From Chryseobacterium sp. MYb7 (GTDB lineage: Bacteria; Bacteroidota; Bacteroidia; Flavobacteriales; Weeksellaceae), in the NCBI RefSeq assembly GCF_002979455.1, contig NZ_PCOU01000021.1, forward strand, positions 1-64,000: a DNA stretch of 64,000 nt, in the 5' to 3' direction. Made by a program: the position numbers and the translations under genes. This document shows, in pieces, positions 39,471 through 48,255 of the stretch (the stretch's first letter is position 1; every line of letters starts with the position of its first letter). The notes beneath the pieces are model-generated. The model did not search any database, had not been told where the DNA came from, and was given only the letters and a program-made list of their open reading frames with translations.

Positions 39471-40250
39471 ATGGAAATTTTAAATTCAAAAATATTCGGC
39501 GAAAATCTTACAAATACGCCGCTTCTTGTATTTCACGGATTATTTGGAATGCTTGACAACTGGGGAAGTTTCGGAAAGGATCTGGGAGAGTATCTTCCGG
39601 TGCATCTGATTGATCTTAGAAACCACGGAAGAAGCTTTCACTCCGATACTATGTCCCACGATGATCTGGCAGACGATATTGCCCGCTATATGGATCATTA
39701 CGGAATTCAGAAAGCACACGTTTTAGGACATTCATTAGGAGGAAAAGCAGTAATGCAGTTTGCTATAAAATATCCTGAACGTGTTGATAAACTCATTGTG
39801 GTAGATATTTCGCCCAAAGCATATCCACCTCACCATCAGGGAATTATCAAAGCGCTTGAAACTGTTGATTTCGATACTGTAAACTCAAGAAATGAAGTAG
39901 AAGCAGTTTTGAACCAATATATCCCGGAAAGATCTACTGTACAGTTTTTAACGAAAAATCTGTATTGGGATGACAATAAAAAACTGGGTTGGAGATTCAA
40001 TCTTAAAACATTATCAGAAAAATATACTGAATTTGTTTCCAATGCTATTAAATTCGGTGTTTTTGATGGTGAAACTTTATTCATTGCAGGAGCAAAATCC
40101 AATTATATCCTGCCACAGGACGAATTTGGAATCAAACAACAGTTCCCTAAAGCTAAGGTGGTAACAGTAAAAAATGCAGGACATTGGGTACAGGCCGAAA
40201 ATCCGATTGATTTTGCAAATGTTGTTAAGGAGTTTCTTGGATTGAATTAA
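39471..40250 (+). CDS. Alpha/beta fold hydrolase (YbfF-like esterase)
   Basis: The 259-residue protein has FHGLFGMLDNWG (oxyanion region, about 21-32), DLRNHGRS (about 48-55), the nucleophile elbow GHSLGGKAVM (Ser about 93) and a final AGHWVQAENPIDF with the catalytic His (about 236). It looks like YbfF, an esterase active on short or long acyl-CoA/methylumbelliferyl esters. The upstream in-frame extension to 39426 is translated repeat, so I start at ATG 39471. Confidence 0.9.
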   Translation: MEILNSKIFGENLTNTPLLVFHGLFGMLDNWGSFGKDLGEYLPVHLIDLRNHGRSFHSDTMSHDDLADDIARYMDHYGIQKAHVLGHSLGGKAVMQFAIKYPERVDKLIVVDISPKAYPPHHQGIIKALETVDFDTVNSRNEVEAVLNQYIPERSTVQFLTKNLYWDDNKKLGWRFNLKTLSEKYTEFVSNAIKFGVFDGETLFIAGAKSNYILPQDEFGIKQQFPKAKVVTVKNAGHWVQAENPIDFANVVKEFLGLN

Positions 40251-40328
40251 TTTTATCCTTTGATTTTTTATATTATGTTAAATTTTTATTAAAAATCAAT
40301 ATTATTTCTCCATGAGTTGAAATTTTTG

Positions 40329-40336
40329 TACTTTGG
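40329..40336 (+). promoter_or_regulatory. Candidate -7 box of the graspetide operon
   Basis: TACTTTGG differs from TAnnTTTG by one base and lies 29 nt before the first precursor ATG. No -33 element is clear. No closer promoter is visible in front of the ligase genes, so they would depend on read-through. Confidence 0.3.
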
Positions 40337-40365
40337 AATTGTCAAAACAATAAAAATATTAACTT

Positions 40366-40605
40366 ATGGAAAACAAAAATTCAAAAAAGAAACCATTTTT
40401 CGCGACATTCTTGGAAAAACAGGTTAAAGACCCTGAAACAGTAAAAGGAGGAGCTGCAACTTCCAAACTTGCAGATCAGATTACGTCAATAATCAAGGAC
40501 CAAATAACAACCGCTCTTCAAGACGGTGTTACAACACCAGATAATGACAATGTAACGATGAAATATCCTTCTGACGGAGATGAGGATGTTTTAGAAGTAG
40601 AATAA
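40366..40605 (+). CDS. Graspetide (microviridin-like) precursor peptide 1
   Basis: The 79-residue peptide has the MvdD/MdnC leader-recognition motif PFFATFLE (10-17) and a possible GG cleavage site (28-29, context PETVKGG). Near the C-terminus is the microviridin core TMKYPSDGDED (64-74). By analogy with microviridin, Thr64-Asp70 and Ser69-Asp72 esters and a Lys66-Glu73 amide are expected. Position 12 is Asp where microviridins have Glu. A second acidic patch VTTPDND (55-61) may take part. If cut after GG, the product would be about 50 residues, much longer than a classical microviridin. A paralogue follows at 40653. Confidence 0.88.
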   Translation: MENKNSKKKPFFATFLEKQVKDPETVKGGAATSKLADQITSIIKDQITTALQDGVTTPDNDNVTMKYPSDGDEDVLEVE

Positions 40606-40652
40606 ATATATAGCTTAAGCTAAATTATATATCAAACCAAAACTAAAACATT

Positions 40653-40880
40653 ATGAAAAGCAACAACTCAAAGAAGAAGCCGTTTTTCGCGTCATTCTTA
40701 GAAAAACAGGTAAAGGATCCTGAAACAGTAAAAGGAGGAACAGGTATTATCTCAATTCCAGAAAGAGATATGATCACAAAACCTGCTGTAGATACTGTAA
40801 CTTCTCCAAAAGACGATATGATGCACACGCTGAAATATCCATCTGATGGTGATGATGATACAATCATTATTCCGCTATAA
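40653..40880 (+). CDS. Graspetide (microviridin-like) precursor peptide 2
   Basis: The 75-residue peptide shares the first 29 positions almost exactly with precursor 1 (PFFASFLE at 10-17, PETVKGG at 23-29), then diverges and ends with the core TLKYPSDGDDD (59-69) and a hydrophobic tail TIIIPL. Expected esters are Thr59-Asp65 and Ser64-Asp67, with Lys61-Asp68 as the amide, although a side-chain Asp at that place is unusual. VTSPKDD (49-55) parallels VTTPDND of the first peptide. The two peptides probably arose by duplication. A terminator hairpin follows. Confidence 0.88.
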   Translation: MKSNNSKKKPFFASFLEKQVKDPETVKGGTGIISIPERDMITKPAVDTVTSPKDDMMHTLKYPSDGDDDTIIIPL

Positions 40881-40908
40881 AAACAGTAGAATATTTTTAA
40901 AATAATAG

Positions 40909-40938
40909 GGGAAACTTAAAGTTTAAGTTTCCCTTTTT
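40909..40938 (+). terminator. Hairpin between graspetide precursors and ligases
   Basis: GGGAAACTTAAA and TTTAAGTTTCCC, 12 perfect pairs, are followed by TTTTT. It lies inside the apparent operon, so it would let most transcripts end after the precursors and only some read into the ligases. Confidence 0.75.
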
Positions 40939-40952
40939 AATACAACCGGCAA

Positions 40953-41909
40953 ATGATTCTCTGCATCACCCATTCACAGGATTTTTATAATATCGATCTT
41001 TTTTTCGACTACCTGACCTCTAAAAATATTCCGTATTTCAGATTGAATTCTGACCGTCTGAATCATCTTCAGAAAATCAGTATTCATGAAGACTCATTCG
41101 AATTAACGGATGAGTCCGGAAATACCATCCATTCCGATACCATCAAAGGAGTGTGGCACAGAAAAGCTTGGAGAATCAGTACTCCCGAAGAATTGGATCA
41201 GGACTATGAAAGAATCTTCCTGAAAGAATATGGAAGCCTTCGATACAATCTGCTGACAGCTTTAGAAGATATTCCCTGGATCAATCCTTATGAAAATGAG
41301 AAGAAGATTGACGGAAATAAGATATTTCAGCTAAAAGTAGCAGAGAGAAATAACTTAACTATTCCCAAAACGATCTTTTCTAATGATGATGAAAAAATAA
41401 AAACATTTTTCTATCAATATTGTCAGGGAAAAGCCATAGCTAAACTTCATGGAGTAACAGCCAAAACAATGTCAGGGGAAAACATGATTTCCACTACTGT
41501 TATTGAAGAGGAATCCTTAGAACACCTTTCTGATATTGCGTATTGTCCAATGATTTTCCAGCCTTATATTGATAAAGAATATGAGCTGAGAATTGTCTAT
41601 GTAGACGGTGAATTTTTCACAGGAAAGATCAATAACAGCGAAAATGTAGATTGGAGAGTAGCTCGTGAAGGCTATTTTTGGTCCGTTTATGAACTTCCGG
41701 ATGCTGTCAAAACGAATCTCACTTCTATGATGAACGAAATGGGATTGTATATAGGAGCCATTGATATGATCAAAGGGAGGGACGGAGCCTACTATTTCCT
41801 TGAAGTGAATCCACAGGGAGAGTGGGGAATGTTACAGAAAGAACTGGAATTTCCCATTGCAGAAAGAATTGCCGATAACCTTATCAAAAGAATCAATTTC
41901 CATGAATAA
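40953..41909 (+). CDS. ATP-grasp graspetide macrocyclase (MvdC/MvdD family), first copy
   Basis: A 318-residue ATP-grasp ligase with the family opening ILCITHSQDF, the segment VWHRKAWRI (around 68-76), KAIAKLHGVTAKTM near 156 as an ATP-binding loop, ELRIVYVDGEFFTGKI (about 210-225) and the metal-binding end FLEVNPQGEWG (about 284-294). It forms ester or amide cross-links between core side chains. Comparing the NPQGEWG end with the paralogue suggests that this is the MdnB/MvdC-like partner, but which bond it makes cannot be decided. It overlaps the next gene by 8 nt. Confidence 0.88.
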   Translation: MILCITHSQDFYNIDLFFDYLTSKNIPYFRLNSDRLNHLQKISIHEDSFELTDESGNTIHSDTIKGVWHRKAWRISTPEELDQDYERIFLKEYGSLRYNLLTALEDIPWINPYENEKKIDGNKIFQLKVAERNNLTIPKTIFSNDDEKIKTFFYQYCQGKAIAKLHGVTAKTMSGENMISTTVIEEESLEHLSDIAYCPMIFQPYIDKEYELRIVYVDGEFFTGKINNSENVDWRVAREGYFWSVYELPDAVKTNLTSMMNEMGLYIGAIDMIKGRDGAYYFLEVNPQGEWGMLQKELEFPIAERIADNLIKRINFHE

Positions 41910-42906
41910 AATATTAATTATTACCCATACCGCAGATAACTTTTCTATTGAAAAAGTAACAGAATACATAGAAAAAAATAATTGTGAAGTCATTCGTTTT
42001 GATGTTGATGTTTATCCTTTACAAAACAAATTGTCCACTATTTTCCAGGATGGAGAATGGATAAGCTATCTTGAAACACCTGAAGCAAAACACCGTTTGG
42101 ACGATATTTCAGCCATCTGGTACAGAAGAGCTTACAATATTGGAAAAGGATTAAGAGAAGAGATGGATACTAAATTTTACGGAGCAGCAATGGGCGAGAT
42201 TCGAAATACGCTTTTCGGGTTTTTCGAATCGGTAGACGCATATTCTTTAGGGAAACCAAGTGTTTACAGAAGACTTGACAGCAAAGAAGAACAATTGAAA
42301 ATTGCAGATAAATTAGGGCTGACTATTCCTGCAACTTGTCTTACAAACAGTCCTGAGGAAGCCAGAAAATTTATCCTAAAACATCAAAATGTCGTGGCTA
42401 AAATGCAAACCGGTTTTGCCATTTATGAAGACGGTGTAGAAAATGTAGTATTTACCAATGTTGTCCGCGAAGATAAACTGGAAGAACTGGATTCTCTATT
42501 GTACTGTCCTATGCAGTTTCAGCAAATGATTCAAAAGAAAAAAGAGCTTCGTATTACCATTGTGGGAAGAGACGTCTATGCATTCGAAATAGATTCCCAG
42601 CAGTCTGAAGATGCCAAAATAGACTGGAGAAAAGATGGAGTTAATCTTATTGATAAATGGAACAGAACAGAACTTCCGGCAGATGTAGAATCAAAACTGC
42701 TTGAACTTCTTGATATCTATAACGTAGATTACGGAGCGATAGACATGATTGTTTCCCCTGAAGACGAGTATTATTTCATCGAGATCAATGCAGCAGGAGA
42801 GTTTTTCTGGCTGGATAATCTTACAGAAGGGAATCTTATTTCCAAAAGCATTGCAGACGTTCTTTGCGACAAAGCACCAAGAAGAAATAATGAAGTAATA
42901 GCTTAA
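41902..42906 (+). CDS. ATP-grasp graspetide macrocyclase (MvdC/MvdD family), second copy
   Basis: The 334-residue paralogue starts MNKILIITHTADNFSIEKV and has IWYRRAYNI (about 72-80), NVVAKMQTG near 158, ELRITIVGRDVYAFEI (about 212-227) and the terminal FIEINAAGEFFWLDNL (about 285-300). The EINxxGEFFWL end resembles the ester-forming MdnC/MvdD side of the family. I chose the ATG at 41902 because the upstream in-frame codons come from the preceding gene. Translation is coupled by an 8-nt overlap. No acetyltransferase, ABC exporter or peptidase follows. Confidence 0.88.
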   Translation: MNKILIITHTADNFSIEKVTEYIEKNNCEVIRFDVDVYPLQNKLSTIFQDGEWISYLETPEAKHRLDDISAIWYRRAYNIGKGLREEMDTKFYGAAMGEIRNTLFGFFESVDAYSLGKPSVYRRLDSKEEQLKIADKLGLTIPATCLTNSPEEARKFILKHQNVVAKMQTGFAIYEDGVENVVFTNVVREDKLEELDSLLYCPMQFQQMIQKKKELRITIVGRDVYAFEIDSQQSEDAKIDWRKDGVNLIDKWNRTELPADVESKLLELLDIYNVDYGAIDMIVSPEDEYYFIEINAAGEFFWLDNLTEGNLISKSIADVLCDKAPRRNNEVIA

Positions 42907-42928
42907 AAATAATAGGCTTTTTGAGCAT

Positions 42929-42968
42929 AAAAGTCCTGAAAGCTGTAAATGCTTTCAGGACTTTTAAT
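42929..42968 (+). terminator. Intrinsic terminator after the graspetide operon
   Basis: AAAAGTCCTGAAAGC and its complement form a perfect 15-bp stem with a 7-nt loop, with TTTT ending the right arm. Confidence 0.85.
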
Positions 42969-43163
42969 TTTGATCATGTACTATGGTTGAAATTTCCAGA
43001 TTTATTGTTTTCAGAATGATAATATTGGTTAAATTAAGCTGAATTATGCTTTAAAAATCGCAAATTTGCAAAAGCAGTTTTTCGGGTGAATTTTTACAAT
43101 AACCTGAAAATTGCCGGATAGAAAATATTGTTATATTTTAGTCAGCAATCAAGAAAATAATTA

Positions 43164-44177
43164 ATGATTTTTGTAACGGGTGCTACCGGAATTCTTGGAA
43201 GAATAATTGTACTGGAACTTCTTAAGAAGGGGAAACATGTACGTGCTTCCAAAAGACCGGGCAGCAATATAAACGAAGTAAAGCATTCATACAGCTTTTA
43301 TACGGAGAATCCTGACGATTTTTTTAATAAAATTGAATGGGTAAACGTAGATTTTGATGACCTCGATTCTTTGCAAACTGCGCTGATAGGCGTAGATGAG
43401 GTATATCATTGTGCTGCAAAAGTAAGCTTCCATCCGAAAGATGAAAAAGAAATGTACCGCACAAATATCAAAGGTACAGAGAATCTTTTGTTTGCCTGTG
43501 AAGGATCAGATGTTAAAAAGTTTCTCCATGTAAGCTCTGTTGCCGTTCTTGATAATTACAATGATAAAGGAGAATTGGATGAGGAATCTGACTTTAATCC
43601 AAAGCTGGAACACTCAGCGTATGCAATTTCCAAACATTTATCCGAAATGGAAGTATGGAGAGCCTCAGCAGAAGGTCTTAATACTATCATTATCAATCCT
43701 GGAATGATTGTAGGAAGCGGAAACTGGACTCAAAGCAGCGGTGAACTTTTCTCTACCTTTGAAGACAATAGTTTTACCTTTTCAGGAGGTTCTGCTTACG
43801 TTGACGTGAGAGATGTCGCCAATACTGCTATTGGACTAATGGACAATAACCTTTTCGGAGAACGTTTTATTATTGTCTCTGAAAATAACAGATATGCCGA
43901 CCTTGCAAAACAGGTCAGAACCCGTCTTGGTCTTAAAGATGCCAGAATTCTTTCACAATCTGTATTAAATATCGGAAGAATAGCCAACACCCTTTTCGGA
44001 TGGCTGATCCCGAAACTGAAAATGGTTACCAAATCAAATATTGAGGCCATTTCTTCTTTCAACACCATTTCCAATCACAAAGTCAAAGAAAAGCTGAACT
44101 ATCAGTTTATTCCAGTAAAAGAAAGTATAGACTTTCACCTGAATAATTATATTAACGACAAAAAGCTGAAGAAATGA
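43164..44177 (+). CDS. NAD-dependent epimerase/dehydratase (extended SDR)
   Basis: The 337-residue protein opens with the Rossmann motif VTGATGILGRI (about 4-14) and has HVSSVAVLDN near 124 and the active-site YAISKHLSE (Tyr about 152, Lys 156). It resembles dihydroflavonol reductase or 3-beta-hydroxysteroid dehydrogenase-like SDRs rather than sugar epimerases. It overlaps the acyl-CoA ligase gene by 4 nt (ATGA), so it is the first gene of a three-gene operon. Its substrate is unknown. Confidence 0.85.
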   Translation: MIFVTGATGILGRIIVLELLKKGKHVRASKRPGSNINEVKHSYSFYTENPDDFFNKIEWVNVDFDDLDSLQTALIGVDEVYHCAAKVSFHPKDEKEMYRTNIKGTENLLFACEGSDVKKFLHVSSVAVLDNYNDKGELDEESDFNPKLEHSAYAISKHLSEMEVWRASAEGLNTIIINPGMIVGSGNWTQSSGELFSTFEDNSFTFSGGSAYVDVRDVANTAIGLMDNNLFGERFIIVSENNRYADLAKQVRTRLGLKDARILSQSVLNIGRIANTLFGWLIPKLKMVTKSNIEAISSFNTISNHKVKEKLNYQFIPVKESIDFHLNNYINDKKLKK

Positions 44178-45943
44178 ATCTTGCAGAGGCAATTATCCTT
44201 AAAAATGTAGAAAAACATCCTATAAAAGGGGCAATCGGATTTAAAAAGAAAGATGCTGGTTGGAAAGAGCTGAGCTGGAAAAAATTCAGTGAAATTATTT
44301 TTAAAACAGCCAATGCATTAAAAGAATCCGGAGTTCAGGAGAATGACAAAGTTGCTATTTATTCAGATAATTCGTCCGAATGGATGATCATGGATTTGGC
44401 TTCAATGGCGATTGGTGCTATTACGGTACCTATTTATTCTACTAATAATGCTGAGCAGGCAGAACATATCATTAACGATTCCGGAGCTAAAGTTGTTTTA
44501 GTAGGAAATCAGATGCAGTATGACGCCTGTCTTGAGTTTTTACATAAAGAAGAAAACAACCTGGAAACAATTATTGTTTCCAAAAAAGCAGTGTGGATCA
44601 AGAAAGAATTCAACAGTTTTTATCTTGAAGATTTTATTGCAAAAGCTTCACCGAAGCTGGAGATCTGTAAGAAAGAAAATGATGATACCGCAACATTAAT
44701 TTATACTTCCGGAACCACCGGAACCCCAAAAGGAGTAATGCTTACCCACGGAAATTTCATCAAAGCATTCGACTCTCATTTCGAATTTTTTAAGTTTAAA
44801 AATTTTGAAGAAGAACTTTCACTGGCATTCTTACCCTTAAGCCATGTTTTTGAAAGAAGTTGGAGTCTATTGAGCCTTTATGGAGGTGCTCGTGTTTATT
44901 TCCTGGAAGACCCGAAAAACATAGCCAAAGCACTGGAAGAAGTAAAACCTACAGCCATGTGTGCCGTACCAAGATTCTTCCAGAAAGTATATGCCGGAGT
45001 TTTGGAAAAAGCGGAAGAAGGTTCATCATTAAAGAAAAAAATCTTTGACTGGGCGCTTAAAACCGGATGGGAAACTTCTGAACTAAGAAGAAATGAAAAA
45101 CCGATTCCTTTTGGGCTAAAACTCAAAGAATCTGTTGCAGATATGTTGGTTTTCAGCAAAATTAAAGATAAAATGGGTGGCAGACTTTGGTTTTTACCTT
45201 GTGGTGGAGCATCATTGTCACCGGAAGTTACCCGCTTTTTTGAATCAGTAGGAATTCACGTAACCGTTGGATATGGATTAACAGAAACTACAGCCACATT
45301 GACTCTTTTTCCTTTGACTCACTTTGAACATGGCACGAGTGGAAAACCACTTCCGGGAGTAGAAATGCGTATCGGAGAAAATGATGAAATCCAAGCCAGA
45401 GGAAACGGAATCATGAAAGGGTATTACAATAAACCTGAAGAAACCCAGAACGTATTTACAGAAGACGGATGGTTCAAAACCGGTGATGCAGGAAAGTTTG
45501 ACGAGAAAGGAAACCTGATTATCACAGACAGAATCAAAGACCTGATGAAAACTTCCAACGGAAAATACATTGCTCCGCAACAAATCGAAAACCTTCTGAC
45601 CAATAATAATTTCATTCAGCAAATCATGCTGATTGCGGAAGGAAGACAGTTTGTTTCAGCGCTAATTGTTCCTAATTTCGAGTTTTTACAGGATTATATC
45701 AAGAAAAATAATATTCCTTTTACCAACTGGGAAGATGCTGTAAAAAATGAAGAGGTAATCAACCTTTACAAAGAAAAAATTAAAGAATTACAGGATCACT
45801 TGGCAGACTATGAAAAAGTGAAGAAATTCACTTTAATGCCGGCAGAATTTGATATCAATACAGGAGAAATTACTCCTACATTGAAAGTCAAAAGAAATGT
45901 AGTGATCAAAAAATACGCAGATATTATAGAGAAGATGTATTAA
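44174..45943 (+). CDS. AMP-dependent long-chain acyl-CoA synthetase
   Basis: A 589-residue ANL-superfamily enzyme with the ATP loop YTSGTTGTPKGVMLTH (about 177-192), VGYGLTETTATL near 365, GWFKTGDAGKFDEKGNLII (about 433-451) and the C-terminal lid. The length is typical of the FadD15/AAE3-like long-chain acyl-CoA synthetase group. It activates fatty acids to acyl-CoA with ATP. It is coupled to the upstream SDR gene and precedes mvaD by 21 nt. Confidence 0.92.
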   Translation: MNLAEAIILKNVEKHPIKGAIGFKKKDAGWKELSWKKFSEIIFKTANALKESGVQENDKVAIYSDNSSEWMIMDLASMAIGAITVPIYSTNNAEQAEHIINDSGAKVVLVGNQMQYDACLEFLHKEENNLETIIVSKKAVWIKKEFNSFYLEDFIAKASPKLEICKKENDDTATLIYTSGTTGTPKGVMLTHGNFIKAFDSHFEFFKFKNFEEELSLAFLPLSHVFERSWSLLSLYGGARVYFLEDPKNIAKALEEVKPTAMCAVPRFFQKVYAGVLEKAEEGSSLKKKIFDWALKTGWETSELRRNEKPIPFGLKLKESVADMLVFSKIKDKMGGRLWFLPCGGASLSPEVTRFFESVGIHVTVGYGLTETTATLTLFPLTHFEHGTSGKPLPGVEMRIGENDEIQARGNGIMKGYYNKPEETQNVFTEDGWFKTGDAGKFDEKGNLIITDRIKDLMKTSNGKYIAPQQIENLLTNNNFIQQIMLIAEGRQFVSALIVPNFEFLQDYIKKNNIPFTNWEDAVKNEEVINLYKEKIKELQDHLADYEKVKKFTLMPAEFDINTGEITPTLKVKRNVVIKKYADIIEKMY

Positions 45944-45964
45944 ATAATACACTTAAATTAAACT

Positions 45965-47023
45965 ATGACGACACAAGATTTTATAGGAAAAGAAAATTTC
46001 AATATTCATTCACAAACGGTTTCAGAAAGCTGTCCGTCTAATATTGCCCTGATTAAATATTGGGGGAAATATGACAATCAGATTCCTGCTAATCCTAGTA
46101 TCAGTTATACTTTGAACCACTGTAAAACCAATACATCAATGGAATTTACAGCGGATGCTCCCTTTTCAGTACAAACTTTCCTGTCTGGAAATGAGGAAGT
46201 AAAATTTGCTGAGAAAATAGAGAAATATTTCAAAAATATAGAGCAGTACCTTCCATGGATTTTAAAAGGAAAATATATGATCAGAACAGAGAATACATTT
46301 CCACACAGTTCCGGGATTGCAAGCTCGGCTTCAGGATTTGGAGCCATTGCAAAATGCCTGATGGCATTGGATGCTTCATTTTCAGAAAAAACATCTGAAG
46401 AAGAATCTTTAAGAAAAGCTTCATTTTTAGCAAGATTAGGAAGTGGAAGTGCATGCCGAAGCTTATATAACGGGCTTGTTGTGTGGGGAGAAAGTGATGA
46501 GGTAGAAGGAAGTTCAGATCTATTCGGAGTACAGTATCCGGATAGTGAAGTTCATGAGGTTTTCAAAAGTTTTAATGATTGGGTTCTGTTAATTCATGAA
46601 GGCCAGAAAAGTGTTTCTTCAACAGTAGGACATGGCTTAATGAATACCAATCCCTATGCAGAAAGAAGATTTCAGGAGGCAAGGGAAAATTTCGTTCCCA
46701 TAAAAGACATACTGAAGAGTGGAGATATGGAACGTTTTATCAAACTGGTAGAACATGAAGCACTTACGCTGCACGCTATGATGATGATGAGCGATCCTGC
46801 TTTTATCCTGATGAAAACAGGTACATTGGAAGTCATTAATAAAATCTGGGACTTCAGAAGAGAAACCGGTCTTCCTTTATTCTTTACGCTGGATGCCGGA
46901 GCCAATGTTCACCTTCTGTTTCCAAATAATGGGTCGGAAGAACAGATCAAAGCCTTTATTGAAGCTGAATTATTACAGCACACTCAAAAGAATGGAGTAG
47001 TGAAGGATATAATGAGATTTTAA
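45965..47023 (+). CDS. mvaD: Diphosphomevalonate decarboxylase
   Basis: A 352-residue GHMP-kinase-like enzyme. CPSNIALIKYWGKYDNQIPA (about 23-42) and the phosphate-binding loop FPHSSGIASSASGFGAIA (about 112-129) are diagnostic of this enzyme, which makes isopentenyl diphosphate from mevalonate diphosphate. It shows that this organism uses the mevalonate pathway, as many Flavobacteriia do. The other mevalonate genes are not in the window. The shared operon with an acyl-CoA ligase and an SDR is noteworthy. Confidence 0.94.
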   Translation: MTTQDFIGKENFNIHSQTVSESCPSNIALIKYWGKYDNQIPANPSISYTLNHCKTNTSMEFTADAPFSVQTFLSGNEEVKFAEKIEKYFKNIEQYLPWILKGKYMIRTENTFPHSSGIASSASGFGAIAKCLMALDASFSEKTSEEESLRKASFLARLGSGSACRSLYNGLVVWGESDEVEGSSDLFGVQYPDSEVHEVFKSFNDWVLLIHEGQKSVSSTVGHGLMNTNPYAERRFQEARENFVPIKDILKSGDMERFIKLVEHEALTLHAMMMMSDPAFILMKTGTLEVINKIWDFRRETGLPLFFTLDAGANVHLLFPNNGSEEQIKAFIEAELLQHTQKNGVVKDIMRF

Positions 47024-47036
47024 ATAAGAATAAATA

Positions 47037-47069
47037 TTCAATAGGAGTGGGCTTTAGCCCACTTTTTTA
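47037..47069. terminator. CTTTAGCC repeat acting as terminator
   Basis: TTCAATAGGAGTGGGCTTTA and GCCCACTTTTTT form AGTGGGC-TTTA-GCCCACT followed by six T. It is a piece of the dispersed repeat placed exactly between the convergent mvaD and endonuclease/phosphatase genes. Confidence 0.7.
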
Positions 47070-48149
47070 ATCCTCAGTAACAACAGTTTCCCGATCTCCA
47101 TCTTCTTTCTTTCCTTCCTCTATCATGATTTCAGCCTCTGCTTTTTCTTCAGCAGTTGCTGTTTCTATAAGCTCTTCCTGTTCATCATTGTGATGATCTA
47201 TGAAAAACTCACAATATACCGGGAGGTGGTCTGAACCAAAATTTTCCAATGTCTTCAGCTGTTTAATGAAAATATCTTCACTGTGAAACATCAGATCGAT
47301 AGGAAACCTTAAAAGACGGTATTTTGCATGAAAAGTAGAAACAAAAGAATGCCCGATTCTCGGATCTATCAGATGGCTTGTTTTTCTGAAAAGCACAGAT
47401 GATCTTGACCATGCAACATTATTGAAATCTCCCACTACAATAACAGGTTTTTTGATGTCTTTTACACATTTGGCTGTGCTTAGAAGATCACCATCCCTTT
47501 CCTTTGATGTTTCTTCTTCTGTAGGACTTGGCGGCGGCGGGTGAACTCCAAAGAAAACAAAAGAAAAACCATCAGCTGTTTTCATATGTACCTCAATACT
47601 TGGAATATCATCAGCTACGAAATAATGAGTCTTTGCTTCTTTGATTTCAATTCTGGAATAGAAATGCATGCCGTAGGTGTTTTCAAGAGTTACCTTATGC
47701 TGATAACCATATTCTTTTTCTAAAGATCGCATTGCCTTTTCCCAGTCGCCATTACTTTCCATAGTCATGAAAAAATCAGGATTATGCTTTTTAACAAGTC
47801 CAATGAATTTCTCATACTCTTTATTGAACTGATACACATTGGCAGAAATAAAATGCAGCCTATCAGAAGATTTATGACGCTGTCTATGTCTTTTTACGGG
47901 ATAAAAACGGGTATATTTGATGAGAGTATGGCTGTGATGAACAAACAAAACCAGCAGAAGACCCTGATAATACCATACATGTTCTTCCGAATCGGTAAAA
48001 AGACCTAATATAAAAGTGAAAAGGATAAGATAAGTAACCTGTATTTTAGCAAATTCAGGAACTCTGAATATCCAGTGAGAATGCTGAATTTTTGGCAGTA
48101 TTGTCATGACCAGAAGAAGTATGGCCAAAGTCAGATAAATAATCCACAT
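47067..48149 (-). CDS. Endonuclease/exonuclease/phosphatase family membrane protein
   Basis: The 360-residue protein has two or three N-terminal hydrophobic segments (about 1-18, 38-52, 60-75), then an EEP domain with ISANVYQFN (about 99-107), METMS-type FMTMESNGDW, VVGDFNNVAW (about 238-247) and GSDHLPVYCEF (about 310-320). The metal and catalytic residues appear intact. The C-terminal tail is strongly acidic and repetitive (about 325-360). It is probably a membrane-anchored phosphodiesterase or nuclease facing the periplasm. Confidence 0.85.
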   Translation of the reverse strand: MWIIYLTLAILLLVMTILPKIQHSHWIFRVPEFAKIQVTYLILFTFILGLFTDSEEHVWYYQGLLLVLFVHHSHTLIKYTRFYPVKRHRQRHKSSDRLHFISANVYQFNKEYEKFIGLVKKHNPDFFMTMESNGDWEKAMRSLEKEYGYQHKVTLENTYGMHFYSRIEIKEAKTHYFVADDIPSIEVHMKTADGFSFVFFGVHPPPPSPTEEETSKERDGDLLSTAKCVKDIKKPVIVVGDFNNVAWSRSSVLFRKTSHLIDPRIGHSFVSTFHAKYRLLRFPIDLMFHSEDIFIKQLKTLENFGSDHLPVYCEFFIDHHNDEQEELIETATAEEKAEAEIMIEEGKKEDGDRETVVTED

Positions 48150-48255
48150 ATAAAAGCTATGAAATAATTTTGATCACAATTTAAGAATGATTTTTAAAAT
48201 TTGTTAATCAATTTAAATTTTATTTTATCTATTTTTATTTATCTAAATCTATTCT

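Noticed and set aside
41857..41901. Upstream start for the second ATP-grasp gene (MQKELPITLS...)
   Set aside because: These codons read the end of the first ligase in another frame. The family start MNKILIITHT begins at 41902.
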